DNA from: DATKFM01 sp046154965
GTDB taxonomy: Bacteria > Pseudomonadota > Alphaproteobacteria > Dongiales > Dongiaceae
NCBI GenBank assembly: GCA_046154965.1
Contig: JBJXDY010000058.1
Span: 1-64,000, forward strand
Direction of reading: 5' to 3'
DNA: 64,000 nt
The notes below the pieces were generated by a model that ran no database searches, had not been told where the DNA came from, and was given only the letters and a program-made list of their open reading frames with translations. Positions 8,565 through 16,252 of the stretch are shown in pieces. The position numbers were made by a program, and so were the translations under genes. The stretch's first letter is position 1. The number at the start of each line of letters is the position of its first letter.

Positions 8565-9461
8565 GGGTGCGCGTCCCATCGCCGGCGCTGCCGCGGCCGG
8601 CGTAGCCTGCCGGCGTTCTTCCACCAGATCCATCCAGCTGTTGGCCACCGTTTCGGTGAAGGCGTAGCCCGCCGCGAAATGCGCCGCCACTTCGGCGATC
8701 ACCTGAGTTTCCACCGCTTCCGCCAGCTCGCCGTAATGGGTCTCCACCGAGGCCCAGCAATCCCGCGGGAAGTTCCGGGCGTCGCGCTCGGTCACCTCCA
8801 GATGGAACTGGAAGCCATAGGTGGTCTCGCCCAGGCGATAGGCCTGGTGGGCGCAGGTATCGTTCGCCATCAGCAGCACCGCGCCCTCGGGCAGATCGAA
8901 GCTGTCCTGGTGCAACTGCATCAGGCGCTGCTCCGGCGCCAGCCCGGCCAGCAGCCGGTCGCGCTGCGCCGCCGCCGTCAGCCGCAGCGGCAGATAGCCG
9001 ATCTCCAGCCCCCCGAACGGGAACACCTGGCTGTCGAAAGCGCGGGCAATGAGCTGGGCCCCCAGGCAGATGCCGAAGATCGGCTTGGCTTCCTGGTGGA
9101 ACCGGCGAATCAACGGCAGCAGTTTCTTGAAGGCGGGATAGCCGGCATCGTCTCCCGCATGCATCGGGCCGCCGAGGATGATCAGCCCATCGAGCCCCGC
9201 CGTGGTGCGCGGTAGCCGCTGGCCCTGATGAATAAGCACCGTGCGCAGCACGGCGCCGCGCGCGCGCGCGAAGTCGCCGATGATACCCACTGGCGTCACC
9301 GGGCAGCTCTGCACCACCAGAAGCACCGGGCCGCCGCCGGCGCCGCCGGTCTTCGCCACGGCATTGAGGTTCGCGGCCTTGTAGGGCGCGGCATGTTCGG
9401 CGGTGTCGGAGATGGCGCGGGAGCGAGTCCGCGGGCGCGAGGCCCGAAGTGCCATAGCCAT
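8544..9461 (-). CDS. Class I glutamine amidotransferase-like protein
   Basis: A 305-residue stand-alone glutamine amidotransferase domain of the GMP-synthase-like (GATase1) group. The nucleophile elbow is GICLGAQLIA (Cys) and the catalytic His-x-Glu is in GFQFHLEVT; GLIILGGPMHAGDD forms the oxyanion region. These domains hydrolyse glutamine to supply ammonia or hydrolyse gamma-glutamyl amides; no synthetase domain is attached or adjacent, so its partner is unknown. The ATG at 9461 is preceded by GGAAGGAA at good distance. The frame is open further upstream, but that part has no family similarity and is Arg-rich. About 40 residues before the domain are low-complexity. Confidence 0.8.
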   Translation of the reverse strand: MAMALRASRPRTRSRAISDTAEHAAPYKAANLNAVAKTGGAGGGPVLLVVQSCPVTPVGIIGDFARARGAVLRTVLIHQGQRLPRTTAGLDGLIILGGPMHAGDDAGYPAFKKLLPLIRRFHQEAKPIFGICLGAQLIARAFDSQVFPFGGLEIGYLPLRLTAAAQRDRLLAGLAPEQRLMQLHQDSFDLPEGAVLLMANDTCAHQAYRLGETTYGFQFHLEVTERDARNFPRDCWASVETHYGELAEAVETQVIAEVAAHFAAGYAFTETVANSWMDLVEERRQATPAAAAPAMGRAPLRRRVA

Positions 9462-9779
9462 GCTATCTGGTTCCTTCCAAAGATGCCGGCGACAATACCG
9501 GTCGATCCACAAAAGGACGCCTAACGTCGTAGCATAACCCTGAGCAGCGGCCGGCGGTTCCTCTTGCCGGCGCCCCCGGGGGCCATAGGCACGTGCGGGT
9601 GCGTCTTCGAAGCGAGAAAGTATGATTCCTGAGTTTAGAATCAAGAAAAAATTTTCCCAGCGCCGAAAAAACTTCGCGCTGTGGCGCTGAGAGCACAGAA
9701 TCGTGGTGAAGATTAAGGAAACGTAAAGAAGGAGCGCGTCTCCCGCCTCATCGGGCGAAGCGGGAGACGCGGCGGGCTC
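9462..9779. other. Intergenic region with hairpins
   Basis: This 318 bp gap between two leftward genes has no convincing gene. Its AT-rich part (about 9615-9720) should hold the amidotransferase promoter. It contains TGATTC...GAATCA (about 9624-9644) and CAGCGC...GCGCTG (9658-9681), both short inverted repeats. The terminator of the dienelactone hydrolase gene occupies its right end. Confidence 0.4.
9736..9770 (-). terminator. Terminator-like hairpin after dienelactone hydrolase gene
   Basis: Perfect 11-bp arms GCGTCTCCCGC and GCGGGAGACGC with a 13-nt loop lie just past the stop of the leftward gene. Read on the minus strand it is followed by a T-rich but interrupted tract (CTCCTTCTTTACG), so termination may be partly Rho-independent. 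Confidence 0.6.
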
Positions 9780-10562
9780 TCAACCCAGGTTCTTGCGCAG
9801 GAATTCCAGCGTCCGAGCCCAAGCTATCTGGGCGTTTTCCTTGTCATAGTTGTCGCCGGTCGGATTGGCGAAGGCGTGGTTGGCGGAGTAGCTGTAGATC
9901 TCGGCGCTCCTGCCCGCCGCCTTCAAGTTGGCTTCGAAGCCCTGCACCATCGCCGGGTTGATCCACTCGTCTTGCTCGGCGAATTGACCGAGCACCGGGC
10001 CCTTCAGCTTCTTCAGATCGTCGGCCGGACGCTCGACGCGGCCGTAATAGATGACAGTCGCGTCGACAGGCGTGGTGATGGAAGCATTGAGCGACCAGCC
10101 GCCGCCGAAGCACCAGCCGATGGTACCCACCTTGCCGTTGCCGCGGGAGTCGGCGCGCAGCCAGGCGATCCAGCTCGACAATGTTTCCTCGGCCTGGGCG
10201 GAATCGACGCCCTTCATATAGGTCTCGGCATCGGCGGGTGCTGAGGCGACCTTGCCGTCATAGAGATCGACCGCCAGCGCCAGGAACCCCTCTTTGGCGA
10301 ATTCGGCGGCCATGGTCTTGATCTCGTCATTGAGGCCCCACCATTCATGGATCAGCAGCACCGTCGGTGCCGGCGTCGCCGCGGGCACCGCCAGCGCGGC
10401 CTTAACCTCGCGCCCGCCTGATGTCTTGAGCGAGACCATCTCCGTGGTCTCGGCGGCCATGGCGGTGAGACGCGGTTCGGCCAGGATGGCGGCCAGCGGC
10501 AGGCCGGCGATACCGGTGACCAGGGTGCGGCGGGCGACTTTAGCGGCTTCCAAGCGGGTCAT
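9780..10562 (-). CDS. Dienelactone hydrolase family protein, probably Tat-exported
   Basis: A 260-residue alpha/beta hydrolase. The segment VLLIHEWWGLNDEIKTMA and the nucleophile elbow GWCFGGGW (Cys151) are diagnostic of dienelactone hydrolases; the catalytic Asp is in EQDEWI and the His in NHAFAN. The N-terminus contains ARRTLVTGIAGLPLAAILA, a twin-arginine-like signal, so a periplasmic location is likely. The start ATG at 10562 has GGAGAAAG upstream; the open frame continues upstream without similarity. No aromatic-degradation genes are nearby, so the natural substrate is unknown. Confidence 0.85.
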   Translation of the reverse strand: MTRLEAAKVARRTLVTGIAGLPLAAILAEPRLTAMAAETTEMVSLKTSGGREVKAALAVPAATPAPTVLLIHEWWGLNDEIKTMAAEFAKEGFLALAVDLYDGKVASAPADAETYMKGVDSAQAEETLSSWIAWLRADSRGNGKVGTIGWCFGGGWSLNASITTPVDATVIYYGRVERPADDLKKLKGPVLGQFAEQDEWINPAMVQGFEANLKAAGRSAEIYSYSANHAFANPTGDNYDKENAQIAWARTLEFLRKNLG

Positions 10563-10683
10563 GTTCTTTCTCCGTGGATTTGATGGGGTCTGGGCGGACT
10601 CTGACGCGGTTTCCGCTAGGATCAAGCGCGGCGGGCGCCCTCGGCGCCGCCTCATGGAGAAATAAACGTCAAACAGGCCGTGT

Positions 10684-11883
10684 TTAATCCACGACCCAAC
10701 GGCGGCGCAGTTCCGCCAGGCTGCCGGCGGCGATCGCGGCACGGACTTCGGCCATCAGGCGGTTCATGACCGCGATGTTGTGGATGGAGATGATCTGCCC
10801 GGCCAGCCCCTCGCCCGCCTTCAGCAGGTGATGGATGTAACCGCGGGAGAAGTTGCGGCAGGAATGGCAGCCGCAACCGGGATCGAGCGGCCCGCCATCT
10901 TCGCGGTATTGGGCATTGCGCAGATTGATGCGCTCTCCCGGCTCGCCCGGCAGCAGCGCCCCGCCATGGCGGGCCATGCGGGTGGGGGCCACGCAATCGA
11001 AGGTGTCGATGCCCTGCTGCACATTGTCGATGATGTCGGCGAAGCTGCCGATGCCCAGGAGATGCACGGGGCGGTGGCCGTTGAGATGCGCCATGGTGTA
11101 GCCGACGACCTCGCGCATCTGGCCTTTGCTGCCGCCAAGGGAGCCGCCGACCGCCAGGCCGAAGAATGACTGGGCGTTGATGAACTCCGCCGAAACCTGC
11201 CGGAGATCGGAATAGACGCCGCCCTGGACGATGCCGTAGAGCGCCTGGCGGCGGTCCAGCGCCAGGCTCTCCTGGGCGCGTTCGAAGGCGGTGAGACAGC
11301 GCTTGGCCCAGCGGTGGGTCAGCTCCATGGATTTGGCGGTGTAGTCCCGGCTGTCATGGAAGGCGGTGCATTCGTCGAACACGACGATCAGGTCTGCGCC
11401 CAGCTTCTGCTGAATCTCGATGGAGCTTTCCGGCGTCAAGGTGTGGCGCGAGCCGTCGATGTAGGAGCGGAACTCCGCCCCCTCCTCGCTGACCTTGATC
11501 AGCGTCGGCGGCCGGGCATTGTCGCGGCTGCCCTTGATCTCCGACGCGACCGAGCCGTGGCCCAGGCTGAACACCTGGAATCCGCCGGAATCCGTCAGCA
11601 TCGGTCCGTCCCAACCCATGAATCTGTGCAAGCCGCCCATGCGCGCCACCAGATCGGCGCCGGGCTGCAGCATCAGGTGATAGGTGTTGGACAGGATGAT
11701 GCTGGTGCCGGCCTCCTTCGCCTGCGCCGGCGTCACCGCCTTCACCGCCGCCTTGGTGCCGCAGAAGATGAAGGCCGGCGTATCGAATGTGCCGTGGGGC
11801 GTCTCATAGCGCCCGGTGCGCGCCCGGCTGCCGGCGGGATCGCGGGCGGTGATGTCGAAGGAGAAGCCGGGATAGTCGGTCAC
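10684..11883 (-). CDS. tgt: tRNA-guanine(34) transglycosylase Tgt
   Basis: Tgt (399 residues) exchanges G34 of GUN anticodons for a queuosine precursor. Visible motifs are LTDSGGFQVFSL (catalytic Asp), VFDECTAF, GIVQGG, GIDTFDCVAPTRMARHG (nucleophilic Asp) and the zinc site CGCHSC...H near residues 340-370. The loop that in preQ1-specific bacterial enzymes reads GGLAVGE reads GGSLGGS here, with Gly where Zymomonas Tgt has Val233, as in eukaryotic queuine-using enzymes. The putative precursor transporter gene yhhQ lies 10 bp upstream in the same direction, while no queC/D/E or queA is present. Queuine use is inference. Confidence 0.92.
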   Translation of the reverse strand: MTDYPGFSFDITARDPAGSRARTGRYETPHGTFDTPAFIFCGTKAAVKAVTPAQAKEAGTSIILSNTYHLMLQPGADLVARMGGLHRFMGWDGPMLTDSGGFQVFSLGHGSVASEIKGSRDNARPPTLIKVSEEGAEFRSYIDGSRHTLTPESSIEIQQKLGADLIVVFDECTAFHDSRDYTAKSMELTHRWAKRCLTAFERAQESLALDRRQALYGIVQGGVYSDLRQVSAEFINAQSFFGLAVGGSLGGSKGQMREVVGYTMAHLNGHRPVHLLGIGSFADIIDNVQQGIDTFDCVAPTRMARHGGALLPGEPGERINLRNAQYREDGGPLDPGCGCHSCRNFSRGYIHHLLKAGEGLAGQIISIHNIAVMNRLMAEVRAAIAAGSLAELRRRWVVD

Positions 11884-11893
11884 GAAATCTCTC

Positions 11894-12688
11894 TCACAGA
11901 GTCGCCCGGTAGGCCGGGCGATCCTCGGGCGGCAGGCAGCGCCGCGCCAGATACATGAACGGCGACTCCATGAACGCCAGCGCCAACCGCAGCAGATAGG
12001 TGCCGAGAATGTAGGTGAAGATCAACGCGCTCCACGGCACCGGCACCGGCGCCAGCACCTTGAAGGCGAGCAGGCTGAAAACCGTATTGTCGATCAGCGC
12101 CGAAACCGCCGTGGAGCCGGTTGTGCGCAGCCAGAGCAGCCGTGCATGGGTGAAGCGCCGTAGCAGCAGGAAAACCCACCGGTCGTTGAACTGGCTGACC
12201 AGGTAGGAGGTCATGCCGGCGATCAGGAACGCCGGCGCGGGCAGGAACAGCGCCACGATATGCTCGTGATAGGGCAACGCCCAGACAAAGCCCTCGCCCG
12301 CCTGCTCCGGCGTCAGCGGCGGATAGCCCATGCCGATCAGCGTGAAGACCGTCGCCAGCAGATAGCTGGCAAAGCCCAGCATGATGCCGCGCCCAGCCGC
12401 GGCGCGGCCGTAGAACTCCGTCAGGCAGTCGGTGGCGAAGTAGCTGGCGGTGAACACCACCGTGCCCAGCGCCACCGGATCGGTGTAGATGCCGAACTTC
12501 ACCACCTTCAGCACCTGGATGTTCGCGATCAGGATGGCGACGACGATGAAGGCGTAGAGTCCATGCTTGCCGAACAGCCGGAGCATGAACAGCACGGCGA
12601 GATAGCAGACGACGACATCGATAGCCAGGACGAGCTCGGGCGGCAGGCCGTTAAGCAACGCCACCAGCTGGGCTGGCCATTCATTCAT
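11894..12688 (-). CDS. yhhQ: Queuosine precursor transporter YhhQ (VUT family)
   Basis: A 264-residue membrane protein of the VUT/YhhQ family with about six hydrophobic segments. Family-typical elements are VVAILIANIQVLKVVKFG, TASYFATDCLTEFYG and TGSTAVSALIDNTVF. Family members import preQ0/preQ1 in E. coli and queuine in some other bacteria. It precedes tgt by 10 bp, so the two are almost certainly co-transcribed for salvage of a Q precursor. Confidence 0.9.
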   Translation of the reverse strand: MNEWPAQLVALLNGLPPELVLAIDVVVCYLAVLFMLRLFGKHGLYAFIVVAILIANIQVLKVVKFGIYTDPVALGTVVFTASYFATDCLTEFYGRAAAGRGIMLGFASYLLATVFTLIGMGYPPLTPEQAGEGFVWALPYHEHIVALFLPAPAFLIAGMTSYLVSQFNDRWVFLLLRRFTHARLLWLRTTGSTAVSALIDNTVFSLLAFKVLAPVPVPWSALIFTYILGTYLLRLALAFMESPFMYLARRCLPPEDRPAYRATL

Positions 12689-12713
12689 CGCCTGTTCCTG
12701 TCCCCTAATGCAA

Positions 12714-12739
12714 GAAGCCCGCGGCGGGCCGCGGGCTTC
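12714..12739 (-). terminator. Hairpin terminator of rpmB
   Basis: GAAGCCCGCG and CGCGGGCTTC form a perfect 10-bp stem with a 6-nt loop, 26 bp past the rpmB stop on the minus strand. The tail has only a weak T tract (TTGCATT). Confidence 0.6.
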
Positions 12740-12764
12740 GTCGTCTTCTGAACCGATGTGCGCT

Positions 12765-13058
12765 TTAGGCGGCGGTGCGCGCCATCGCTTTTTCGATTCT
12801 ATGCTTCAGGCGCCGCGCCTCGACCGGCAGCTTGGTATTCGACGTCTTCAGCAGATAGGCGTCGAGGCCGCCGCTATGCTCGATAGTGCGGATTGCACTC
12901 ACGGTCAGGCGCAGGCGCACCTGCAGGCCCAGCGCATCGCTCAGCAGCCGGGTCGATTGCAGGTTCGGCATGAAGCGCTTCTGCGTCTTGTTGTTCGCAT
13001 GGCTGACATTGTGGCCATACTGAACGCCCTTGCCGGTAATGTCGCATCGCCGCGCCAT
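12765..13058 (-). CDS. rpmB: 50S ribosomal protein L28
   Basis: L28 (97 residues) of the large ribosomal subunit. The N-terminus MARRCDITGKGVQYGHNVSHANNKTQKRF and the following LRLTVSAIRTIEH segment are diagnostic. It is a single-gene unit: a good sigma-70 promoter and a hairpin lie upstream and a terminator downstream. A GAGG ribosome-binding site precedes the ATG at 13058. Confidence 0.97.
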   Translation of the reverse strand: MARRCDITGKGVQYGHNVSHANNKTQKRFMPNLQSTRLLSDALGLQVRLRLTVSAIRTIEHSGGLDAYLLKTSNTKLPVEARRLKHRIEKAMARTAA

Positions 13059-13086
13059 CGTCGTATCCTCGATAAGTAGATAGGGA

Positions 13087-13107
13087 GCGGGGCGACCAGC
13101 GCCCCGC
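13087..13107 (-). promoter_or_regulatory. Stem-loop in the rpmB leader
   Basis: GCGGGGCG and CGCCCCGC form an 8-bp stem with a 5-nt loop between the predicted rpmB promoter and the ribosome-binding site. It may stabilise the short leader or regulate translation; nothing further can be said from sequence. Confidence 0.4.
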
Positions 13108-13116
13108 AGGCCGGGG

Positions 13117-13145
13117 TTTCTAGGCTACCGGCCGGGCGGCGTCAA
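13117..13145 (-). promoter_or_regulatory. Sigma-70-type promoter of rpmB
   Basis: On the minus strand TTGACG (13145-13140) and TAGAAA (13122-13117) are separated by exactly 17 bp, about 60 bp before the rpmB start codon. Confidence 0.6.
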
Positions 13146-13223
13146 GGGCGGGGCAAAGCACCGATCTCCGCCTACTCAGCGACTAATCGAAGTGTTATCA
13201 GATAGTTAGCCTGCGAAAAGCGG

Positions 13224-14225
13224 CTATCCCCGGCTGAGGAAGCGGTTTAGCAGATCCTGGGCCGCACGGGCGGTCGAGAGCCTGCCGGCCGCCACCTGCA
13301 CCTCATAGTCGGCCAGACGCTCGGCAATGGCGGCATCGGCCCGCAGTGCGGTCAGCAAGCTATCGGACAACTCGTTCCACAGCGCCGCCTTCGCCTGTTC
13401 GGACCGGCGCCGCGCCAGCAGGCCCGAGACTGCGATCGCCGACTTGAAGCGCAGGACCAACTGCCAGACATCGCCGATGCCGGTGCCCGTCAGCGCCGAA
13501 ACCTGCCGCACTTCCGGCGTCCAGCCCGGCGTGGCGCCGCGCAGCAGGCGGATCGCATGGGAATAGTCCGAAGCCGTGCGGCCGGCCGCCGCCTGCAGAT
13601 CGCCATCGGCCTTGTTGACGAGGATCAGATCGGCCAACTCGACAATGCCGCGCTTCACCCCCTGCAATTCATCGCCGCCGGCCGGCGGCAGTAACAGCAG
13701 GAACATGTCCACCATCTCGGCCACGGCGGTTTCCGACTGGCCGACGCCCACGGTCTCGACGATCACCACGTCGAAGCCGGCGGCCTCCACGGCGACGATG
13801 GCGTCGCGGGTGCGGCGGGCCACGCCGCCCAGCGTATCGCCGGCGGGCGATGGCCGGATAAAGGCGGCCGGATGTTTCGCCAGTTCGGCCATGCGGGTCT
13901 TGTCGCCGAGGATCGAACCGCCGCCCAGCTTTGAGGAGGGATCGATGGCCAGCACGGCGAGCCGGTGGCCCTCGCCGATCACATGCAGCCCGAAGCTCTC
14001 GATGAAGGTGGATTTTCCCACACCCGGCGGGCCGGAGATTCCGAGCCGCACCGATCTGCCGCTGGCCGGCAGCAGGCGATCCAGCAGCGCCGCCGCGTCG
14101 GCGCGATGGTCGGCCCGCTGGGACTCGATCATCGTGATCGCCCGGGCCAACGCCCGCCGGTCGCCGCCGATGATAGCGGCAGCGTGGTCCCCGCTGTTCG
14201 TTGTTGCGGTAAGCCGCTTGGTCAT
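13224..14225 (-). CDS. meaB: Methylmalonyl-CoA mutase-associated GTPase MeaB
   Basis: MeaB (333 residues) is the G3E GTPase that protects and reloads adenosylcobalamin in methylmalonyl-CoA mutase. It shows AIIGGDRRALARAIT near the N-terminus, Walker A GPPGVGKST (65-73), AIDPSSKLGGGSILGDKTRM, ETVGVGQSE and the guanine-specificity NKAD. The ATG at 14225 gives the family N-terminus although no strong ribosome-binding site precedes it. Its presumed partner mutase is encoded at 29.8-31.9 kb, not adjacent. A second copy of the first 25 codons lies 1.4 kb upstream. Confidence 0.93.
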   Translation of the reverse strand: MTKRLTATTNSGDHAAAIIGGDRRALARAITMIESQRADHRADAAALLDRLLPASGRSVRLGISGPPGVGKSTFIESFGLHVIGEGHRLAVLAIDPSSKLGGGSILGDKTRMAELAKHPAAFIRPSPAGDTLGGVARRTRDAIVAVEAAGFDVVIVETVGVGQSETAVAEMVDMFLLLLPPAGGDELQGVKRGIVELADLILVNKADGDLQAAAGRTASDYSHAIRLLRGATPGWTPEVRQVSALTGTGIGDVWQLVLRFKSAIAVSGLLARRRSEQAKAALWNELSDSLLTALRADAAIAERLADYEVQVAAGRLSTARAAQDLLNRFLSRG

Positions 14226-14385
14226 TGATACGATCGCTGGCCGGGAGATCTCATGGGTTGCGCGCAGGCGCGGCAAATCTCAACCAGCGTACCGCAGGGA
14301 ATCCTTGTCGGCCATACTCCAGATGCCCGCGCCGCCAGGGCGCCGGCGCGGTCATGATCCAGTGGCCAGAACAAGCCTAAATCGG

Positions 14386-14405
14386 CCCGGACCTGTCAGT
14401 CCGGG
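14386..14405 (-). terminator. Hairpin after the Ala-rich exported protein gene
   Basis: CCCGGAC and GTCCGGG form a 7-bp stem with a 6-nt loop just past the leftward stop at 14414. The following tract on the minus strand is only moderately T-rich. Confidence 0.45.
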
Positions 14406-14413
14406 TGCAATGA

Positions 14414-15322
14414 CTATGGTGTCGGTGGCAACCCTTCAGATAAGCCCGCCTCAGCCAGGGCATCTCTAACCTTAGAGTCGCTATCGGCCTGTGCTCCGGC
14501 GGCAATTACATCGCCGCTTGCCTGAACATCCGCGGAGGCGAACGACGCGGCATCCGCCACGGCAATGTCGCTGCCGGCACTTACCGAAGTTGAGGATTGC
14601 GCTTCGCTCTCACCAATTGCCGAGGTATCGGCTCCGGTTAGCGTGGCAGCCGCCGTTGCACCGGCAAGCGCACTGCCGCCGGTCGCATCGGCTGACGTTG
14701 CCGCTTCAGCCGAAGCAGCTGTCGTTGTCGACGGCGCCTCTGTCTCATCCGAAATGTCGACAACCGTTTTCGTCTTCGACCGCGCGTCCGATTTGGCGAT
14801 GGTCGGTGCGCCCGCACCTTCTGTGTGTGCGATCGTTCTTGTTTTTGTCCGCGTATTGGTGGTCAAAGTCGCAACTGTCCCATGGTGACTGTAGGTGATT
14901 TTGGACTTGGCGGTCGCCACCGCGACCGACCGCACGGTCGTTTCGTCATCTATCTCGGCAACCGAAACTGATTTCGCCTTGGCGGCGGATTTCGACGGAC
15001 CCCCGCTGTTGCCACTCGCGGCAACATCGCTGCCGTCGTCACCCGTGTCCCCGGTTTGGCTTTCACCGGTCTTCGTGTCGCCGGCCTTGCTGTTGCCGTT
15101 TCCGCTGTCGGCACCGGCGCTATTGCCGTTGCCATGACCATTGCTCTTGCCGGCCCAGGCGCTTTGACCCTCCAGCCGGAAGCTATCCGGGTCGAAATGG
15201 ACCGGCAGCAGCGCGAGAAGGGCTGCCAGAGCGGCGGTAGTTGTCAGCCACATCAGGCGAGACCGCCATTGCGGCTCACGACCTCGAGGGTGAGTTGCTA
15301 TCTTGCGTAAGGTCCGGATCAT
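14414..15322 (-). CDS. Low-complexity Ala/Ser/Thr-rich exported protein of unknown function
   Basis: I do not recognise this 302-residue protein. A basic N-terminus is followed by one hydrophobic segment (LTTTAALAALLALLPV, about residues 24-41). The rest is hydrophilic and strongly biased: a Gly/Asn-rich stretch (NGHGNGNSAGADSGNGNSKAG), an AKAKSVSVAEID region, basic TRTKTRT and RSKTKTV patches, and a long Ala/Ser/Thr/Asp C-terminus. It looks like an anchored or secreted disordered protein. The ATG at 15322 is preceded by GGGGAG; the frame is open 35 codons further upstream without support. It lies between meaB and a fragment of the meaB 5' end. Confidence 0.6.
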   Translation of the reverse strand: MIRTLRKIATHPRGREPQWRSRLMWLTTTAALAALLALLPVHFDPDSFRLEGQSAWAGKSNGHGNGNSAGADSGNGNSKAGDTKTGESQTGDTGDDGSDVAASGNSGGPSKSAAKAKSVSVAEIDDETTVRSVAVATAKSKITYSHHGTVATLTTNTRTKTRTIAHTEGAGAPTIAKSDARSKTKTVVDISDETEAPSTTTAASAEAATSADATGGSALAGATAAATLTGADTSAIGESEAQSSTSVSAGSDIAVADAASFASADVQASGDVIAAGAQADSDSKVRDALAEAGLSEGLPPTP

Positions 15323-15679
15323 CGAGGGCTCCCCTGATTTCTGGCCAATGCCGCGGTAGAGCGACATGCCGCCGCTGGATACACTGCAACAACGTGGGGC
15401 GACACGTATCTGTTCTCTGTATGACACAAAGCAACCACGTTTCGGTGTCTGTGTTTCCTCAAAGGCTTAGTGCAATTCAGGCCTGCCGATCACAAAATTG
15501 TCTCAGTGAACCAGACTGGATCAGCGCCCGCCGGTCGCCGCCGATGATCGCGTCAGCCAGCCCTTTGCCTTTCGATTCGGCCTCCGGCCGCTTGGTCATG
15601 TCGGGTGTTTGCCCATCGCCAGTGGACTTTCCGGATCGCCCCGCCGGGCAATGTGGAATCGGCTCAAGGACTCAGCCGC
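15323..15679. other. Intergenic region with a meaB 5' remnant
   Basis: This 357 bp gap holds the promoter region of the exported protein gene on its left and the broken meaB start (15477-15599) in the middle. No other gene or hairpin was recognised. Confidence 0.4.
15477..15599 (-). pseudogene. Remnant of a meaB 5' end
   Basis: From the ATG at 15599 the minus strand reads MTKR, a variable middle, then DAIIGGDRRALI, and stops after 40 codons. The first 25 codons align without a gap to the true meaB start (15599-15525 against 14225-14151). The last 24 of these bases are identical in both copies, as is CCGCTTGGTCAT over the start codon, while the middle is diverged. Downstream similarity ceases abruptly, so this is a truncated duplicate or the relic of a replaced allele. 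Confidence 0.65.
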
Positions 15680-16252
15680 TCAATCATTGTCGACCACGGT
15701 CCCCGCCCCGGCCCCCGTACGGCGCGAGACATCGCTGGCGGGCACATAGGTGCGGCGCGCAAAGTTGTCGATACCCCTCCAGTTATCATCGTCGACAGTG
15801 ACGCCCGGCGGCGGCGCTATTTCCGCGCCGTCCCGGCTCGGTTGCGACCTGCGGCGGCAGGTTAACCTGGCGACAGCCGGCGCCGTCAGTTCGCCGCCCT
15901 CCAGCGCATATCCGGCGGGCACGGCAAATGCGGCAAAGATGATCGGAAACGCCATGGGCCCGCCTTCCATCCGATCGGGCGCGAAATCTCGCAGGGTGAC
16001 GCCGGCGATCAGCGGGCAGAGTATGCCGCCCGGCGCGGCCCATACTCCTTCGGGCGATGCGGGTGCGATTGCCTCATAAGCGCTGCGGTCGAATCTTGCG
16101 CACAGACCGAGGAACGCAGGCACAGCCGCGAATTCACGACAGGACAGCCAGCGCGCCGCTTTGCCGGCCTCCTCGGCCAAGCCCCAGCCATAACCGGCGC
16201 CACGCACCGCTTTGCGAACCTGCAGATCGATCTCGTTCAATGAGCAGAGCAT
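15680..16252 (-). CDS. DUF3726 family protein
   Basis: A 190-residue protein with the DUF3726 N-terminal signature SLNEIDLQVRKAVRGAGYGWGLAEEAGKAARWL, followed by hydrophobic, Gly/Ala-rich segments and an RRTYVPASDVSRRTGAG C-terminus. The function of the family is not known. It is the third gene of a tightly coupled leftward operon: its ATG lies inside the end of the preceding gene (16-bp overlap). Confidence 0.8.
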   Translation of the reverse strand: MLCSLNEIDLQVRKAVRGAGYGWGLAEEAGKAARWLSCREFAAVPAFLGLCARFDRSAYEAIAPASPEGVWAAPGGILCPLIAGVTLRDFAPDRMEGGPMAFPIIFAAFAVPAGYALEGGELTAPAVARLTCRRRSQPSRDGAEIAPPPGVTVDDDNWRGIDNFARRTYVPASDVSRRTGAGAGTVVDND

